15,222 nucleotides of DNA from Caldivirga sp. (GTDB lineage: Archaea; Thermoproteota; Thermoprotei; Thermoproteales; Thermocladiaceae). The stretch spans positions 1-15,222 of the forward strand of contig JAPWUH010000015.1 in NCBI GenBank assembly GCA_028275645.1, in the 5' to 3' direction. Position 1 is the stretch's first letter. Each line of letters starts with the position of its first letter. The translations under genes were made by a program, and so were the position numbers. The notes below the pieces were generated by a model. It did no database searches. It was not told where the DNA came from and worked only from the letters and a program-made list of their open reading frames with translations. Below, piece after piece: positions 1 to 6,835 of this stretch.

Positions 1-1
1 C

Positions 2-367
2 AACACGCCCATATCTAACATTGAGGTGGCTCAGATGCTTAATGATAAGGGGTGGTTGGTGAGTAAGGGTAATGATGAAGTGTATAAGGTTTTAAAGGTT
101 AATGATACGGCGGCGGTCATGTCAATAAGTCTAGGTGGTGGCTTGGCCATCGGCTCAGCCAACGTAACCATAGGCATTATCGGAAGGCTCAAGAATAGTG
201 AATGCATAGTTAAGGGTTTAGCTGAATTGGGGTTAAGCAACATGGAGGACTACGGATACATGGTGCTGGCCAGTGGGGCCATAAGGACACTAGGCCTATT
301 AACAGTGCTTACCGAGAAAATTGAGAACACGGTTATGAGGGTGATTAATGAGTGCAACCGCCTTTAG
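2..367 (+). CDS. Unrecognised protein, possibly cut by the left edge
   Basis: The frame is open from the window edge to a TAG at 365-367. I do not recognise the family. A charged helical N-terminal part is followed by a glycine- and small-residue-rich stretch (SLGGGLAIGSANVTIGIIG) and a helical C-terminus ending in a Cys-Asn-Arg-Leu tail. The start is ambiguous: the reading frame continues naturally to the edge, but an ATG at 35 lies six bases after GAGGTG (23-28), a good archaeal ribosome binding site, and would give a complete 110-residue protein. Either way it belongs to an operon that begins outside the window. The following membrane-anchored winged-helix gene starts close to or over its 3' end, so the two are probably cotranscribed. 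Function unknown. Confidence 0.6.
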   Translation, partial: NTPISNIEVAQMLNDKGWLVSKGNDEVYKVLKVNDTAAVMSISLGGGLAIGSANVTIGIIGRLKNSECIVKGLAELGLSNMEDYGYMVLASGAIRTLGLLTVLTEKIENTVMRVINECNRL

Positions 368-375
368 GCGAAGTA

Positions 376-780
376 ATGGTAATAATGACGATGATGGAGG
401 TTTTCCTAATAATGGCGCTAGGGTACATGATATATGACATTAAGGTTCGGTTAACCAAGGGCAACCCTAATACCAGCAATGAGGCTATTGAGGCCGGCGT
501 CCATGATAATAGGGTGAGGTTAAACACAGATGAGGTAAGGGTGCTTAGGTACCTATTGAGTAGGAGTAATAAGCCTGTGGTTCAATCAATGATAGGCAGG
601 GACCTTAACATACCTAAGTCAACGCTCTTCAGGATAGTGAGGAGGCTTAGTGAACTCGGGTTAATCAACGTTGAGAAGAGGGGTAAGTACAAGTACATTT
701 ACATACAGAGGGTGCAGGACGTGGTGAACATACTTAAGGCCATTGACAATGAGTTAACTAGTAAAGATTCCTCCCCCTAG
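376..780 (+). CDS. Membrane-anchored winged-helix DNA-binding protein
   Basis: The N-terminus is a single hydrophobic segment (MEVFLIMALGYMIYDIKVRL), followed by a hydrophilic linker and a MarR/ArsR-like winged helix. In it an antiparallel helical pair (TDEVRVLRYLLSRSNKPVV) leads to a recognition-helix segment (IPKSTLFRIVRRLSELGLI) and a basic wing (VEKRGKYKYIYI). The likely role is transcriptional regulation from the membrane, with the positively charged side after the membrane segment placing the DNA-binding part in the cytoplasm; no ligand domain is visible. The start is uncertain: GTG 352 would overlap the preceding gene, and ATG 376, 385 or 391 all keep the membrane segment. No clear Shine-Dalgarno sequence is present. 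The 3' end overlaps the convergent nuclease gene by 23 bases. Confidence 0.75.
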   Translation: MVIMTMMEVFLIMALGYMIYDIKVRLTKGNPNTSNEAIEAGVHDNRVRLNTDEVRVLRYLLSRSNKPVVQSMIGRDLNIPKSTLFRIVRRLSELGLINVEKRGKYKYIYIQRVQDVVNILKAIDNELTSKDSSP

Positions 781-1654
781 CGTAACCAAGCACATCCCTA
801 ACGTACCTGTACAGGAGGGGGTCAACGTCACTCATGCTGCCCATCCTCAGCAACGCCATTATGAACCACCTCCTTAACTCATCACTAACCTTAGAGATTT
901 TATCGGCTATGTAAAGTGGTATGGGGTAATTCTCCCTACTCATCATTAAAGCCACAGTACTTAACACACTTGGATTCTTAACAACATTACCTGTGGCCTC
1001 AACGTAGATGGGTGGGCTACCACCATGGGCCTGCATGTAAAACCCCACAACCTCACCCTGCAGGTTTACTGGGGTGGTTATTAGTAAGCCCCTTGACCTA
1101 TGCCTCAACCTGAAGCGCTCCAGTAGTGTGAAGAATAATGATGCCTCATTAATCGGCTTATCAACCTTAAGTAGCCTATTAATGACCCGGTTAAGGCGAA
1201 CCTCCTTGGTGAAGGATAATACATAATGCCCAGTGCCAAGTGCCTTATCCACTAATGCCCTTAACTTACCGTCGCCCTCTCTCTCGGTTAACAACGGCCC
1301 ATCCAGAAGCAAGATGTCCCTATCGTCAAGTAATTCATATGCTGCATTAAACTCCTCAAGCTTGGCAACCACCCCAAGGGCCTCTTCATCATTAATGATC
1401 CTTGCAATGAACCTACTTCTACTTGACTCTGGGGGTGTCACTATGGCAACGTTCACTAGGCCAACCATAAGTCCAAGGTACTTAACTAGCGTGAACCCGG
1501 AATCCACAGCCGCAATAGTGTACTCAGCGGGCTCGGCGTTAACCTCAACCACCAGGTCATAATCCTCAAGCTGCCCCAGCTCAGCGTTGATTTGAGTTAA
1601 GTCGATTTCACTTAGCCTATACACGCTACTTATCAATGGTTCAAGGGTATACAA
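758..1654 (-). CDS. NurA-like 5'-3' nuclease domain protein
   Basis: Probable nuclease of the NurA fold (RNase H-like). The family marker is an early aspartate at the end of a beta strand in a VDSGF context (Asp51, inside TIAAVDSGF), comparable to the VDGS motif of NurA. It is followed by a second acidic motif, LLLDGP (Asp118), with Glu100/Glu101 between them, and a late strand IYVEATGN. NurA normally works with the HerA translocase in DNA end resection; no HerA is present here. The gene is last in a three-gene operon with a cysteine-rich protein and a large AAA+ ATPase. Its start is a TTG at 1654, overlapping the upstream gene by 14 bases and preceded at six bases by GAGGTGA, so translation is probably coupled. 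Length (299 codons with stop) fits the family. Activity is inferred from motifs only. Confidence 0.7.
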   Translation of the reverse strand: MYTLEPLISSVYRLSEIDLTQINAELGQLEDYDLVVEVNAEPAEYTIAAVDSGFTLVKYLGLMVGLVNVAIVTPPESSRSRFIARIINDEEALGVVAKLEEFNAAYELLDDRDILLLDGPLLTEREGDGKLRALVDKALGTGHYVLSFTKEVRLNRVINRLLKVDKPINEASLFFTLLERFRLRHRSRGLLITTPVNLQGEVVGFYMQAHGGSPPIYVEATGNVVKNPSVLSTVALMMSRENYPIPLYIADKISKVSDELRRWFIMALLRMGSMSDVDPLLYRYVRDVLGYARGRNLY

Positions 1655-2306
1655 CCCTAATCACCTCGTCTATCAACACCCTTAACTTATCCTTATCCAC
1701 TAGTACCCCTGAATCAGCTATACCCAACTCCTCAAGTATACTCACGGTCTCACGATTAAGGTTAGATGTATCCCCAGTTTTAAGGGCCTTAACAAGCCCC
1801 ATCAGCGTCCTGGATAACCCAAACAAACCCCTCTCAGCTAAGATAATGTTAACTAGCCTGTTCACAGCACCATTATTCACTACGCTGCCCCATAGTACGT
1901 TAATGTCGTTAAGCAGTACGTTAATCATTAAATTTAAGTATATTTTTGGAATGTAACCAGTTATGATCAAGCCCTCATCGGTTAACCTCACGCAGCCATC
2001 CCCCACCTGGCTGGGGGGTGGGGGTTGACCGGCCCCTAGCTCCGCTGCTGTTGATGATGTCCGCTCACTGATGCAGCATTTTATTGACCGGAGTTTGGCG
2101 TTGCCGTAGGTTACGGGGTTGCCCCAATTGCAATTGGTTACGTTGATCACTATGGGTGCCCTTGCCCCTGTGCATTGCTTAAGGCACATAAGCACGTCGG
2201 CGTTACCGTTATATTCACCATGATCATGAACGCATTGCACAAATCTACACAATGCACTGTTTAAGTCATCAACCACGGCTATTATTAGCGGTGAGCTAGG
2301 AGACAT
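1641..2306 (-). CDS. Cysteine-rich unknown protein between AAA+ ATPase and nuclease
   Basis: I recognise no family. The 221-residue protein has two halves. The first 105 residues carry eight cysteines (20, 25, 41, 45, 59, 77, 78, 105) and begin with a strand-like LIIAVVDDLN. A proline-rich linker (GAGQPPPPSQVGDG) joins this to a mainly hydrophobic helical C-terminal half ending in IDEVIRVVYP. The cysteines do not form a standard zinc finger; metal binding, an Fe-S cluster or disulfides are all possible. I chose ATG 2306 instead of the longer frame from 2378 because GGTGGAG lies seven bases before it and the overlap with the ATPase gene shrinks to 11 bases. The tight overlaps on both sides suggest that it is a subunit or adaptor linking the ATPase and the NurA-like nuclease. 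That role is inference from position. Confidence 0.65.
   Translation of the reverse strand: MSPSSPLIIAVVDDLNSALCRFVQCVHDHGEYNGNADVLMCLKQCTGARAPIVINVTNCNWGNPVTYGNAKLRSIKCCISERTSSTAAELGAGQPPPPSQVGDGCVRLTDEGLIITGYIPKIYLNLMINVLLNDINVLWGSVVNNGAVNRLVNIILAERGLFGLSRTLMGLVKALKTGDTSNLNRETVSILEELGIADSGVLVDKDKLRVLIDEVIRVVYP
1661..1667 (-). promoter_or_regulatory. Ribosome binding site deciding the TTG start of the nuclease gene
   Basis: Read on the minus strand the sequence is GAGGTGA, six bases before TTG 1654, and it lies inside the end of the preceding gene. It complements the 3' end of archaeal 16S rRNA and supports the non-ATG start. Confidence 0.7.
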
Positions 2307-5300
2307 AGCGCTTCTCCACCAGTTTAGCCCTCCACAGGATTTCAAGGTAATTAACAATGACCCTTGACTCCATTCCAAGCTCCCTCGCCATAACGACCTC
2401 GTCTAAACCAACGTTAGGCCCATTGGACGCTATGTAAGCTAATACATTTAGGGGTACGTTAAGCCTGCTTGATACTTCACTAAGCTTGCTTATGATCAAC
2501 TTGTTTATGGACACCAAGTTTTCAATACTCACCCTCAGTTCATTTAGGTTCATGGAGTCGAGGCTCGGTATGTGCACGTCTTGGTTAAGTAAACCCCTGT
2601 ACTTGAGCCAATTAATCGAGTTAATCATCTTAGTAACCTTAGTCTTCGCCTTATTGATGTAGTCCATTAACCTGGCCCTAGCCTCCTTAACCCTGCCCTC
2701 GTATTCGCTTAGGGCTATTTCCAAGTCCTCCAGTGAGTCCTTACTAAGAAGTTCAATTATTGAATCCAAAACGTTAATGTTGGCTTCATCCTTCGGTTTC
2801 GAATCGCCTCCATTAATTAACTGGCTAATTTTAGACAGCACCATGGTTAACGTTGAGTATTCATGCGCATAGAGGAGTATTGAGGTTGCCACTTCAAGTT
2901 CCCTCCTAAGCCTATTAGCCTCCCTGGTTACGTTGTCGTTAAGGGTTTTCAACGCCTCATAGGCCTTATCCACGCTCAACCCACTTAGGTTACCCATAAC
3001 CTTTGTAACCAGCTCCCTAAGCTCATTTACCCTAGCCTTCACGGCATCCTTAAGTTCAGCCCTCACACCCTGCTCGCTGCCTATGGAGTTGATTATTGCG
3101 TTTAGGTTGCCTATGATAGCCTTAACCTCATTAACCAGATTCTCCTCCCTGCCCTTAACCTCATTAACCTCATTCTGAATATCCAATAGCCTTAGGTTTA
3201 TCTTAGCCAGCTTCTTTAAGTCATCTTCACTCGGATTTCCTATCACTGTCATGAGCAGCTTACATTCATCTTCAAGAGCCTTAACGCTATCCTGCAGGTT
3301 ACTTAGGCTGGTCTGTAGTGTCAGGTTAATGCCGTCGATGTTAATGGTTATGCTGCTGCCGAGTAATTTGCCCAATTCCCTCACCTTAATGCACGTATCC
3401 TCGACGGCCCTTCTGAACCCATCACTAGTGGTGGTTAGGATGTATTTACCGTTGTGGTCATGTAGTAGTCCCCTTAGCCTCATTAACTCCACTAGGTCGT
3501 GCTCCCTGAACTCCCTCCATAATTGCACTGGGAAGAGCCCCCTTATTATCTGCTCGAGCTCCCTCTCATCAACCGGCTTACCCACATTACTCAGGTAGTT
3601 GACTAAGGTGTACTCAACCCTGGAGATGCATGGCTTCTCCCCACAGTTAAAGGCTGGGGGTAGCTGCTGGTCAACCTTACCCTCAATCCAACCTTTAATA
3701 ATGCTCTTAATGGCATCCCTCTTACCCTCCTTCCTCCTGGGTAAGCCTAAGGTGTATTGAAGTAGGTGGTTCCTTAACGAGTCCCTAAAGGCGCTCACCC
3801 TCTCAATGAACCTCATCGCAACTTGAACCTGGCTACTGTACTCACTGGGCACCTTGCTGAACTTTGAAAGTACGTATAGGCCTATCAATGTGTTCCTCAA
3901 CTCCTCAATACTATCCGAGCCGTAACTAAGCAGGAGGATCCTCTGGGATGAGTCGTAGGTGTTGCACCACCTAACGTTCAGGTTGACGCTTAACTGCCTG
4001 GTCAATGCCTGGTCATTAACGACCAGGGCTATTAAGCCATCAACGTACTTAACCTGCCCATTCACCTTAACGCCGCAGTTTAGGGCAATGTTAGCCGCCT
4101 TATCTGGGTTGTCGAGGGTTACGTAGGCTAGCCTGGCATCCAGTACATTGTCAACAATAGCCACCCTTAAGCCGTCCTGAACCTTAATAGGGTTATTTTT
4201 AGCCAGCATACTGATTACCCTATCAGCCACGTCAATGGGCCTCATGGTGGCTAGTTGCCTAATGAAGCTACCCAGCTCATCAAGAACAGCGCCTTCTGTG
4301 TTGGCTAGGCCAAGTAGCTTATCGTGGATGCCCTTCTTCAGGATATACGCATCATAACCTATGAAACCCTCCAGGTTAGCATCAGGTGGGAGTATTACAA
4401 ATAACCTAACTCCCCTATTGGTTGGTACGGTATAGTATGAGCCGTATTCTATGGATAAGTTCCTTAAGTCATCGGTGATTATGGGCGGCTTACCATATAT
4501 CATCCTTAAGTTATTCACCTTATGCACTTCGCCTGGGTTATCTGGGTTAACCTCAATAACCTTAACCCTCTCAACCAGCCCAGTCAACTCGATGCTTGGA
4601 CTCGCCTTAACCGGAATACCCGATAAAGCCACGCCCAGCAGTTCATTGCCGTATTTCCTCAGTTCGTTTAGTAGATCTAGGTTAACGTACTTGCCCAGCT
4701 CCAATGTTATGAAGCTAAGCAGTAGGTTAACGTCCAATTGCCCATTATTTTCAATAATCATTTCGAATAGCTTTGAGGTTAACTTAATGAGGTTTCTAGG
4801 CGAGACCTGCCCATTCTCCATTCTCCTAGCTATTAAGTATATTAATGATAATGATTCCCTATTAAACGGCCACAGCGGGTTGATCTTACCATCCATAATC
4901 GCCTTAAGCCTCTCAGGTTTTGAGTATGATAGTAGCCTGTTCTCGACAATAGCCTCGTAAAGCCAGTAGGGTACCCTATCGTCGATGACCACCTCCTTAA
5001 ACACCCTACCCCTAGCTATGTCGAATACGTCAGGCACGCTGTTCCTTAATATGCCGTAGTAGAGTTGCGGTGTGAAGGCTGCTATTATCATCACCCTGCC
5101 TAGGCTACTTGGCTTCAGGTTGAGCAGTTGTGCGTAGTTCTTAGGTTCAAGTATAGCCCTTATCAACCCAGTGACCTGCATAATGGCGTTTTTAACATCG
5201 TTATTAACACCACCGGATATTGACACGACCCTGGTTAACTCATCAGCCTCATCAAACATTATAACCATTGGCTTGCTGGGATCCCTCTCACTAAGCTTAT

Positions 5301-5598
5301 TAACCAAGTAATCCTTAATGTTCATGCTGAGGCTCAGCGCAGTCCTAATAATGTCGACGTTAAGCTCCTTAAGCTTCTCCTCAACATCATCAAGCAGGTC
5401 TGACTTACCAAAGCCGTAGGGTCCAATTACAACGAGGAGCATGTTATCACTCCCCCTTAGAAAGACATTAACGGCCTTCATCACCTCATTAACCTCCTTA
5501 TCAAGGCCCATCGTAGCGTAGCGCCTAACCATCGGGGGGAGTCCACTTGGGTTAAATGGCCTATCCACAAAGCCTAATGCCTCATAACTGTTTACCAT
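2296..5598 (-). CDS. Large AAA+ ATPase with coiled coil and winged helices
   Basis: A 1100-residue ATPase. Residues 1-290 form an Orc1/Cdc6-like AAA+ module: Walker A GPYGFGKSD (59-67), Walker B VIMFDEAD (112-119), a sensor-1-like strand (MIIAAFTPQ, about 170-178) and a lid with a sensor-2-like arginine (SPRNLIKL). A beta-rich middle region follows. Around 650-740 there is a helical, winged-helix-like segment (VEYTLVNYLSNVGKPVDERE onward). From about 770 to 1010 the chain is heptad-rich, probable coiled coil, and the last 60 residues look like another winged helix (LDEVVMARELGMESR). This resembles the layout of large chromosome- or defence-related ATPases, but I cannot name a family. It heads an operon with a Cys-rich protein and a NurA-like nuclease, so an ATP-driven DNA-processing role is likely. 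ATG 5598 is the first start; a TATA-like box lies about 29 bases upstream, giving an almost leaderless transcript. Confidence 0.85.
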   Translation of the reverse strand: MVNSYEALGFVDRPFNPSGLPPMVRRYATMGLDKEVNEVMKAVNVFLRGSDNMLLVVIGPYGFGKSDLLDDVEEKLKELNVDIIRTALSLSMNIKDYLVNKLSERDPSKPMVIMFDEADELTRVVSISGGVNNDVKNAIMQVTGLIRAILEPKNYAQLLNLKPSSLGRVMIIAAFTPQLYYGILRNSVPDVFDIARGRVFKEVVIDDRVPYWLYEAIVENRLLSYSKPERLKAIMDGKINPLWPFNRESLSLIYLIARRMENGQVSPRNLIKLTSKLFEMIIENNGQLDVNLLLSFITLELGKYVNLDLLNELRKYGNELLGVALSGIPVKASPSIELTGLVERVKVIEVNPDNPGEVHKVNNLRMIYGKPPIITDDLRNLSIEYGSYYTVPTNRGVRLFVILPPDANLEGFIGYDAYILKKGIHDKLLGLANTEGAVLDELGSFIRQLATMRPIDVADRVISMLAKNNPIKVQDGLRVAIVDNVLDARLAYVTLDNPDKAANIALNCGVKVNGQVKYVDGLIALVVNDQALTRQLSVNLNVRWCNTYDSSQRILLLSYGSDSIEELRNTLIGLYVLSKFSKVPSEYSSQVQVAMRFIERVSAFRDSLRNHLLQYTLGLPRRKEGKRDAIKSIIKGWIEGKVDQQLPPAFNCGEKPCISRVEYTLVNYLSNVGKPVDERELEQIIRGLFPVQLWREFREHDLVELMRLRGLLHDHNGKYILTTTSDGFRRAVEDTCIKVRELGKLLGSSITINIDGINLTLQTSLSNLQDSVKALEDECKLLMTVIGNPSEDDLKKLAKINLRLLDIQNEVNEVKGREENLVNEVKAIIGNLNAIINSIGSEQGVRAELKDAVKARVNELRELVTKVMGNLSGLSVDKAYEALKTLNDNVTREANRLRRELEVATSILLYAHEYSTLTMVLSKISQLINGGDSKPKDEANINVLDSIIELLSKDSLEDLEIALSEYEGRVKEARARLMDYINKAKTKVTKMINSINWLKYRGLLNQDVHIPSLDSMNLNELRVSIENLVSINKLIISKLSEVSSRLNVPLNVLAYIASNGPNVGLDEVVMARELGMESRVIVNYLEILWRAKLVEKRYVS
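2314..2320 (-). promoter_or_regulatory. Ribosome binding site for the Cys-rich gene
   Basis: GGTGGAG on the minus strand, seven bases before ATG 2306 and inside the ATPase gene's last codons. It decides the start at 2306 over the upstream in-frame ATG at 2378. Confidence 0.65.
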
Positions 5599-5620
5599 TC
5601 AGGAGTAACATTAGGCATCC

Positions 5621-5633
5621 CCTAAATTAAGGG
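5621..5633 (-). promoter_or_regulatory. TATA-like promoter of the ATPase-nuclease operon
   Basis: On the minus strand the sequence is CCCTTAATTTAGG, centred near 5627. Transcription would start near 5602, a few bases before ATG 5598. Position fits an archaeal promoter; the box itself is weak. Confidence 0.45.
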
Positions 5634-5702
5634 ATCAGTTAAAATTAATGGAATACACACGGGCTTAGTTAAAATCCCTAAGGTAAGGAGGGTTTAACAA
5701 CA

Positions 5703-5734
5703 GTCAAGCCTCGCCCTCAGGGCGGGGCGTCAAG
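5703..5734. repeat. GC-rich palindrome framed by GTCAAG direct repeats
   Basis: Bases 5708-5716 pair with 5720-5728 (nine pairs including one T-G, loop TCA), giving a very stable hairpin in either transcript. GTCAAG occurs directly on both sides (5703-5708 and 5729-5734). It sits between two divergent genes, so it is not an ordinary terminator for either. Such short GC hairpins resemble terminal palindromes of IS200/IS605-type elements or REP-like sequences, but no transposase or TnpB gene is in view, so a solo element end is only a possibility. Confidence 0.55.
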
Positions 5735-5813
5735 TATGCTTAGCCTATACTCCAGTTAACGTTGCCACGTAGTTAAACCTTTAATCATAACCCCTCCTGC
5801 GAGGAGCAATAAA

Positions 5814-5822
5814 GTTTTTAAA
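5814..5822 (+). promoter_or_regulatory. TATA box of the eS1 gene
   Basis: GTTTTTAAA-type box preceded by purines (AATAAAG), centred near 5818. Transcription would start near 5842, the ATG of eS1. Just upstream is a small hairpin, CTCCT-GCG-AGGAG (5794-5806), that could be an operator. A second AT-rich stretch at 5772-5786 could support a longer leader containing AAGGTGAT. Confidence 0.6.
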
Positions 5823-5841
5823 CTAAGGTGATGCAGGTTTG

Positions 5842-6537
5842 ATGATGGCTCAAGCGCCACAGGCCGTTACACAGCAGAGGATACCTCTAGGTAAGTGGGC
5901 GTTTAAGAAATGGCTCACTGTCCACGCCCCAGCCTTCCTGGGGGGTCAGGCTATTGCCGAGATTCCCGTTGATGAGCCGTCTAAGGCTATTAATAGGAAT
6001 GTTGAGATTACGCTGTACGACTTAACCAAGGACTTAACGCACATTAACGTTAAGCTTAGGTTCAAGGTAAGTAACGTCGATGGCGACAGGGCATTTACGC
6101 AGTTTAACGGAATGGAGTTGACTAGGGACTACGTCAGGAACCTCATTAGGAGGGGTTCAAGCAAGGTGATGATCATTAAGGATGTGACCACTAAGGATGG
6201 TGGTAAGTTAAGGATGGAGGTGCTGGCCATAACAACATATAGGTGTACCAGGACCCACAAGCACCTGATAAGGAAGTCGATAATGGATATGCTTGATAAG
6301 ATTAGCCAAGAGGCGGACTTCAATACCCTAGTCAGGGATTCAATAATGGGTAAGCTTCAGGTGGAGTTCTTCAACGTAGCTAAGAAGATATACCCGCTCA
6401 GGAAGGTTGAGATAATTAAGATAAAGGTGCTTGCGCAACCTAAGGGGATGGAGGCCAAGCCCCAAGCCGAGGCCGCTAAGGTTACGCAGGAGGTTCCGCA
6501 GCAGTTAACCAGCGGCCAAACCGGGAATATGCAGTAG
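5842..6537 (+). CDS. rps3ae: 30S ribosomal protein eS1 (S3Ae)
   Basis: Archaeal/eukaryotic small-subunit protein eS1, which lies on the 30S platform near the mRNA exit. The family is recognisable from the basic N-terminus (PLGKWAFKKWLTVHAPAFLG), the GQAIAEIPVDEPSKAINRNV segment, NVKLRFKVSNVDGDRAFTQF and TTYRCTRTHKHLIRKSI, followed by the conserved EFFNVAKKIYPLRKVEIIKI. The C-terminal 30 residues are a low-complexity Gln/Ala/Pro tail, common and variable in this family. Start: TTG 5839, ATG 5842 and ATG 5845 are consecutive; 5842 fits both the TATA spacing (leaderless) and the AAGGTGAT at 5825-5832. Length is normal. Downstream is the first copy of a structured RNA gene and then uL10. Confidence 0.97.
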   Translation: MMAQAPQAVTQQRIPLGKWAFKKWLTVHAPAFLGGQAIAEIPVDEPSKAINRNVEITLYDLTKDLTHINVKLRFKVSNVDGDRAFTQFNGMELTRDYVRNLIRRGSSKVMIIKDVTTKDGGKLRMEVLAITTYRCTRTHKHLIRKSIMDMLDKISQEADFNTLVRDSIMGKLQVEFFNVAKKIYPLRKVEIIKIKVLAQPKGMEAKPQAEAAKVTQEVPQQLTSGQTGNMQ

Positions 6538-6549
6538 AGGGGTTATCTG

Positions 6550-6596
6550 GGCTGTTTTGGTTTTCATATTATTTGTGGTGCTTATTTCTGTTAATG
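6550..6596 (+). repeat. Upstream block shared by both RNA genes, copy 1
   Basis: This block matches 13573-13620 with one gap; shared words include GTTTTCATA, TATT, ATTTCT and TTAATG, and most differences are transitions. It ends 46 bases before the RNA start and begins 12 bases after the eS1 stop codon. The T-rich part (CTGTTTTGGTTTTCAT) could terminate eS1 transcription, but its conservation in front of a second RNA copy behind an unrelated gene suggests a link to the RNA gene itself. Confidence 0.6.
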
Positions 6597-6613
6597 GTTA
6601 ATTCCAGAATAAG

Positions 6614-6622
6614 TTTATAAAT
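6614..6622 (+). promoter_or_regulatory. TATA box of RNA gene copy 1
   Basis: TTTATAAAT centred near 6618, preceded by purines (AATAAG). It is 25 bases before G6643, where the alignment with the second copy begins. No long open frame follows, so it is best explained as the promoter of a non-coding RNA. Confidence 0.7.
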
Positions 6623-6642
6623 CTGACTTAAACACGCTTAAT

Positions 6643-6785
6643 GGTTACCCTGGTGTCTCGAGATCCGTAGTGGCTGGGAACCCCCGGCGACCGTTGGGGA
6701 GCCACTACGGTGAGCAACCCCAAGAAGACCACTGAGAAGAAGACGGTGGAGGATTAACACCCCCACCACCTCCAGAGAGACGGTA
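6643..6785 (+). ncRNA. Structured RNA of unknown class, copy 1 (143 nt)
   Basis: It aligns without gaps to 13665-13807, about 105 of 143 positions identical by hand count, with nearly 90% identity over the central 60. Visible structure: an 11-bp stem CCGTAGTGGCT/AGCCACTACGG (6665-6675 with 6700-6710). TTGGGG in its loop (6694-6699) pairs with CCCCAA after the stem (6718-6723), making an H-type pseudoknot. A closing helix may form from 6652-6656 with 6757-6761, a short helix from 6729-6731 with 6747-6749, and a 3' hairpin from 6766-6772 with 6777-6783 (two A-C mismatches here). A TATA box lies 25 bases upstream, and uL10 has its own promoter downstream, so this is a separate transcript. I see no RNase P CR-I/CR-V motifs, SRP S-domain, C/D boxes or H/ACA layout. 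Function unknown; both ends are inferred from the alignment. Confidence 0.75.
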
Positions 6786-6808
6786 AAAGGAAGCAGCAGA
6801 CAGTAAAG

Positions 6809-6818
6809 TTTTAATAAT
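6809..6818 (+). promoter_or_regulatory. TATA box of the uL10 gene
   Basis: TTTTAATAAT preceded by TAAAG, centred near 6813, about 24 bases before ATG 6836. This predicts a leaderless uL10 mRNA, independent of the RNA gene just upstream. Confidence 0.6.
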
Positions 6819-6835
6819 AATCCCCTAAATGCCGA

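Noticed and set aside
2053..2071. TGATGATG followed by CTGA on the plus strand, like a C/D box sRNA
   Set aside because: It lies inside a coding gene on the other strand, has only one guide-length spacer and no closing stem or second box pair.
1641..2378. Longer form of the Cys-rich protein starting at 2378
   Set aside because: It would overlap the ATPase gene by 83 bases; ATG 2306 has a well-placed GGTGGAG and an 11-base overlap.
6671..6757. Open frame through the RNA gene with a translation (GDRWGATTVS) shared with copy 2
   Set aside because: The frame has no good start with a binding site. Differences between the copies are not concentrated at third codon positions, and stems and compensatory changes explain the conservation better.
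6643..6785. RNase P RNA (minimal type of Thermoproteales), SRP RNA or a guide RNA
   Set aside because: I find no CR-I/CR-V-like P4 strands, no SRP S-domain motifs, no box C/D pairs and no ACA at a proper 3' position in both copies. The identity stays open.
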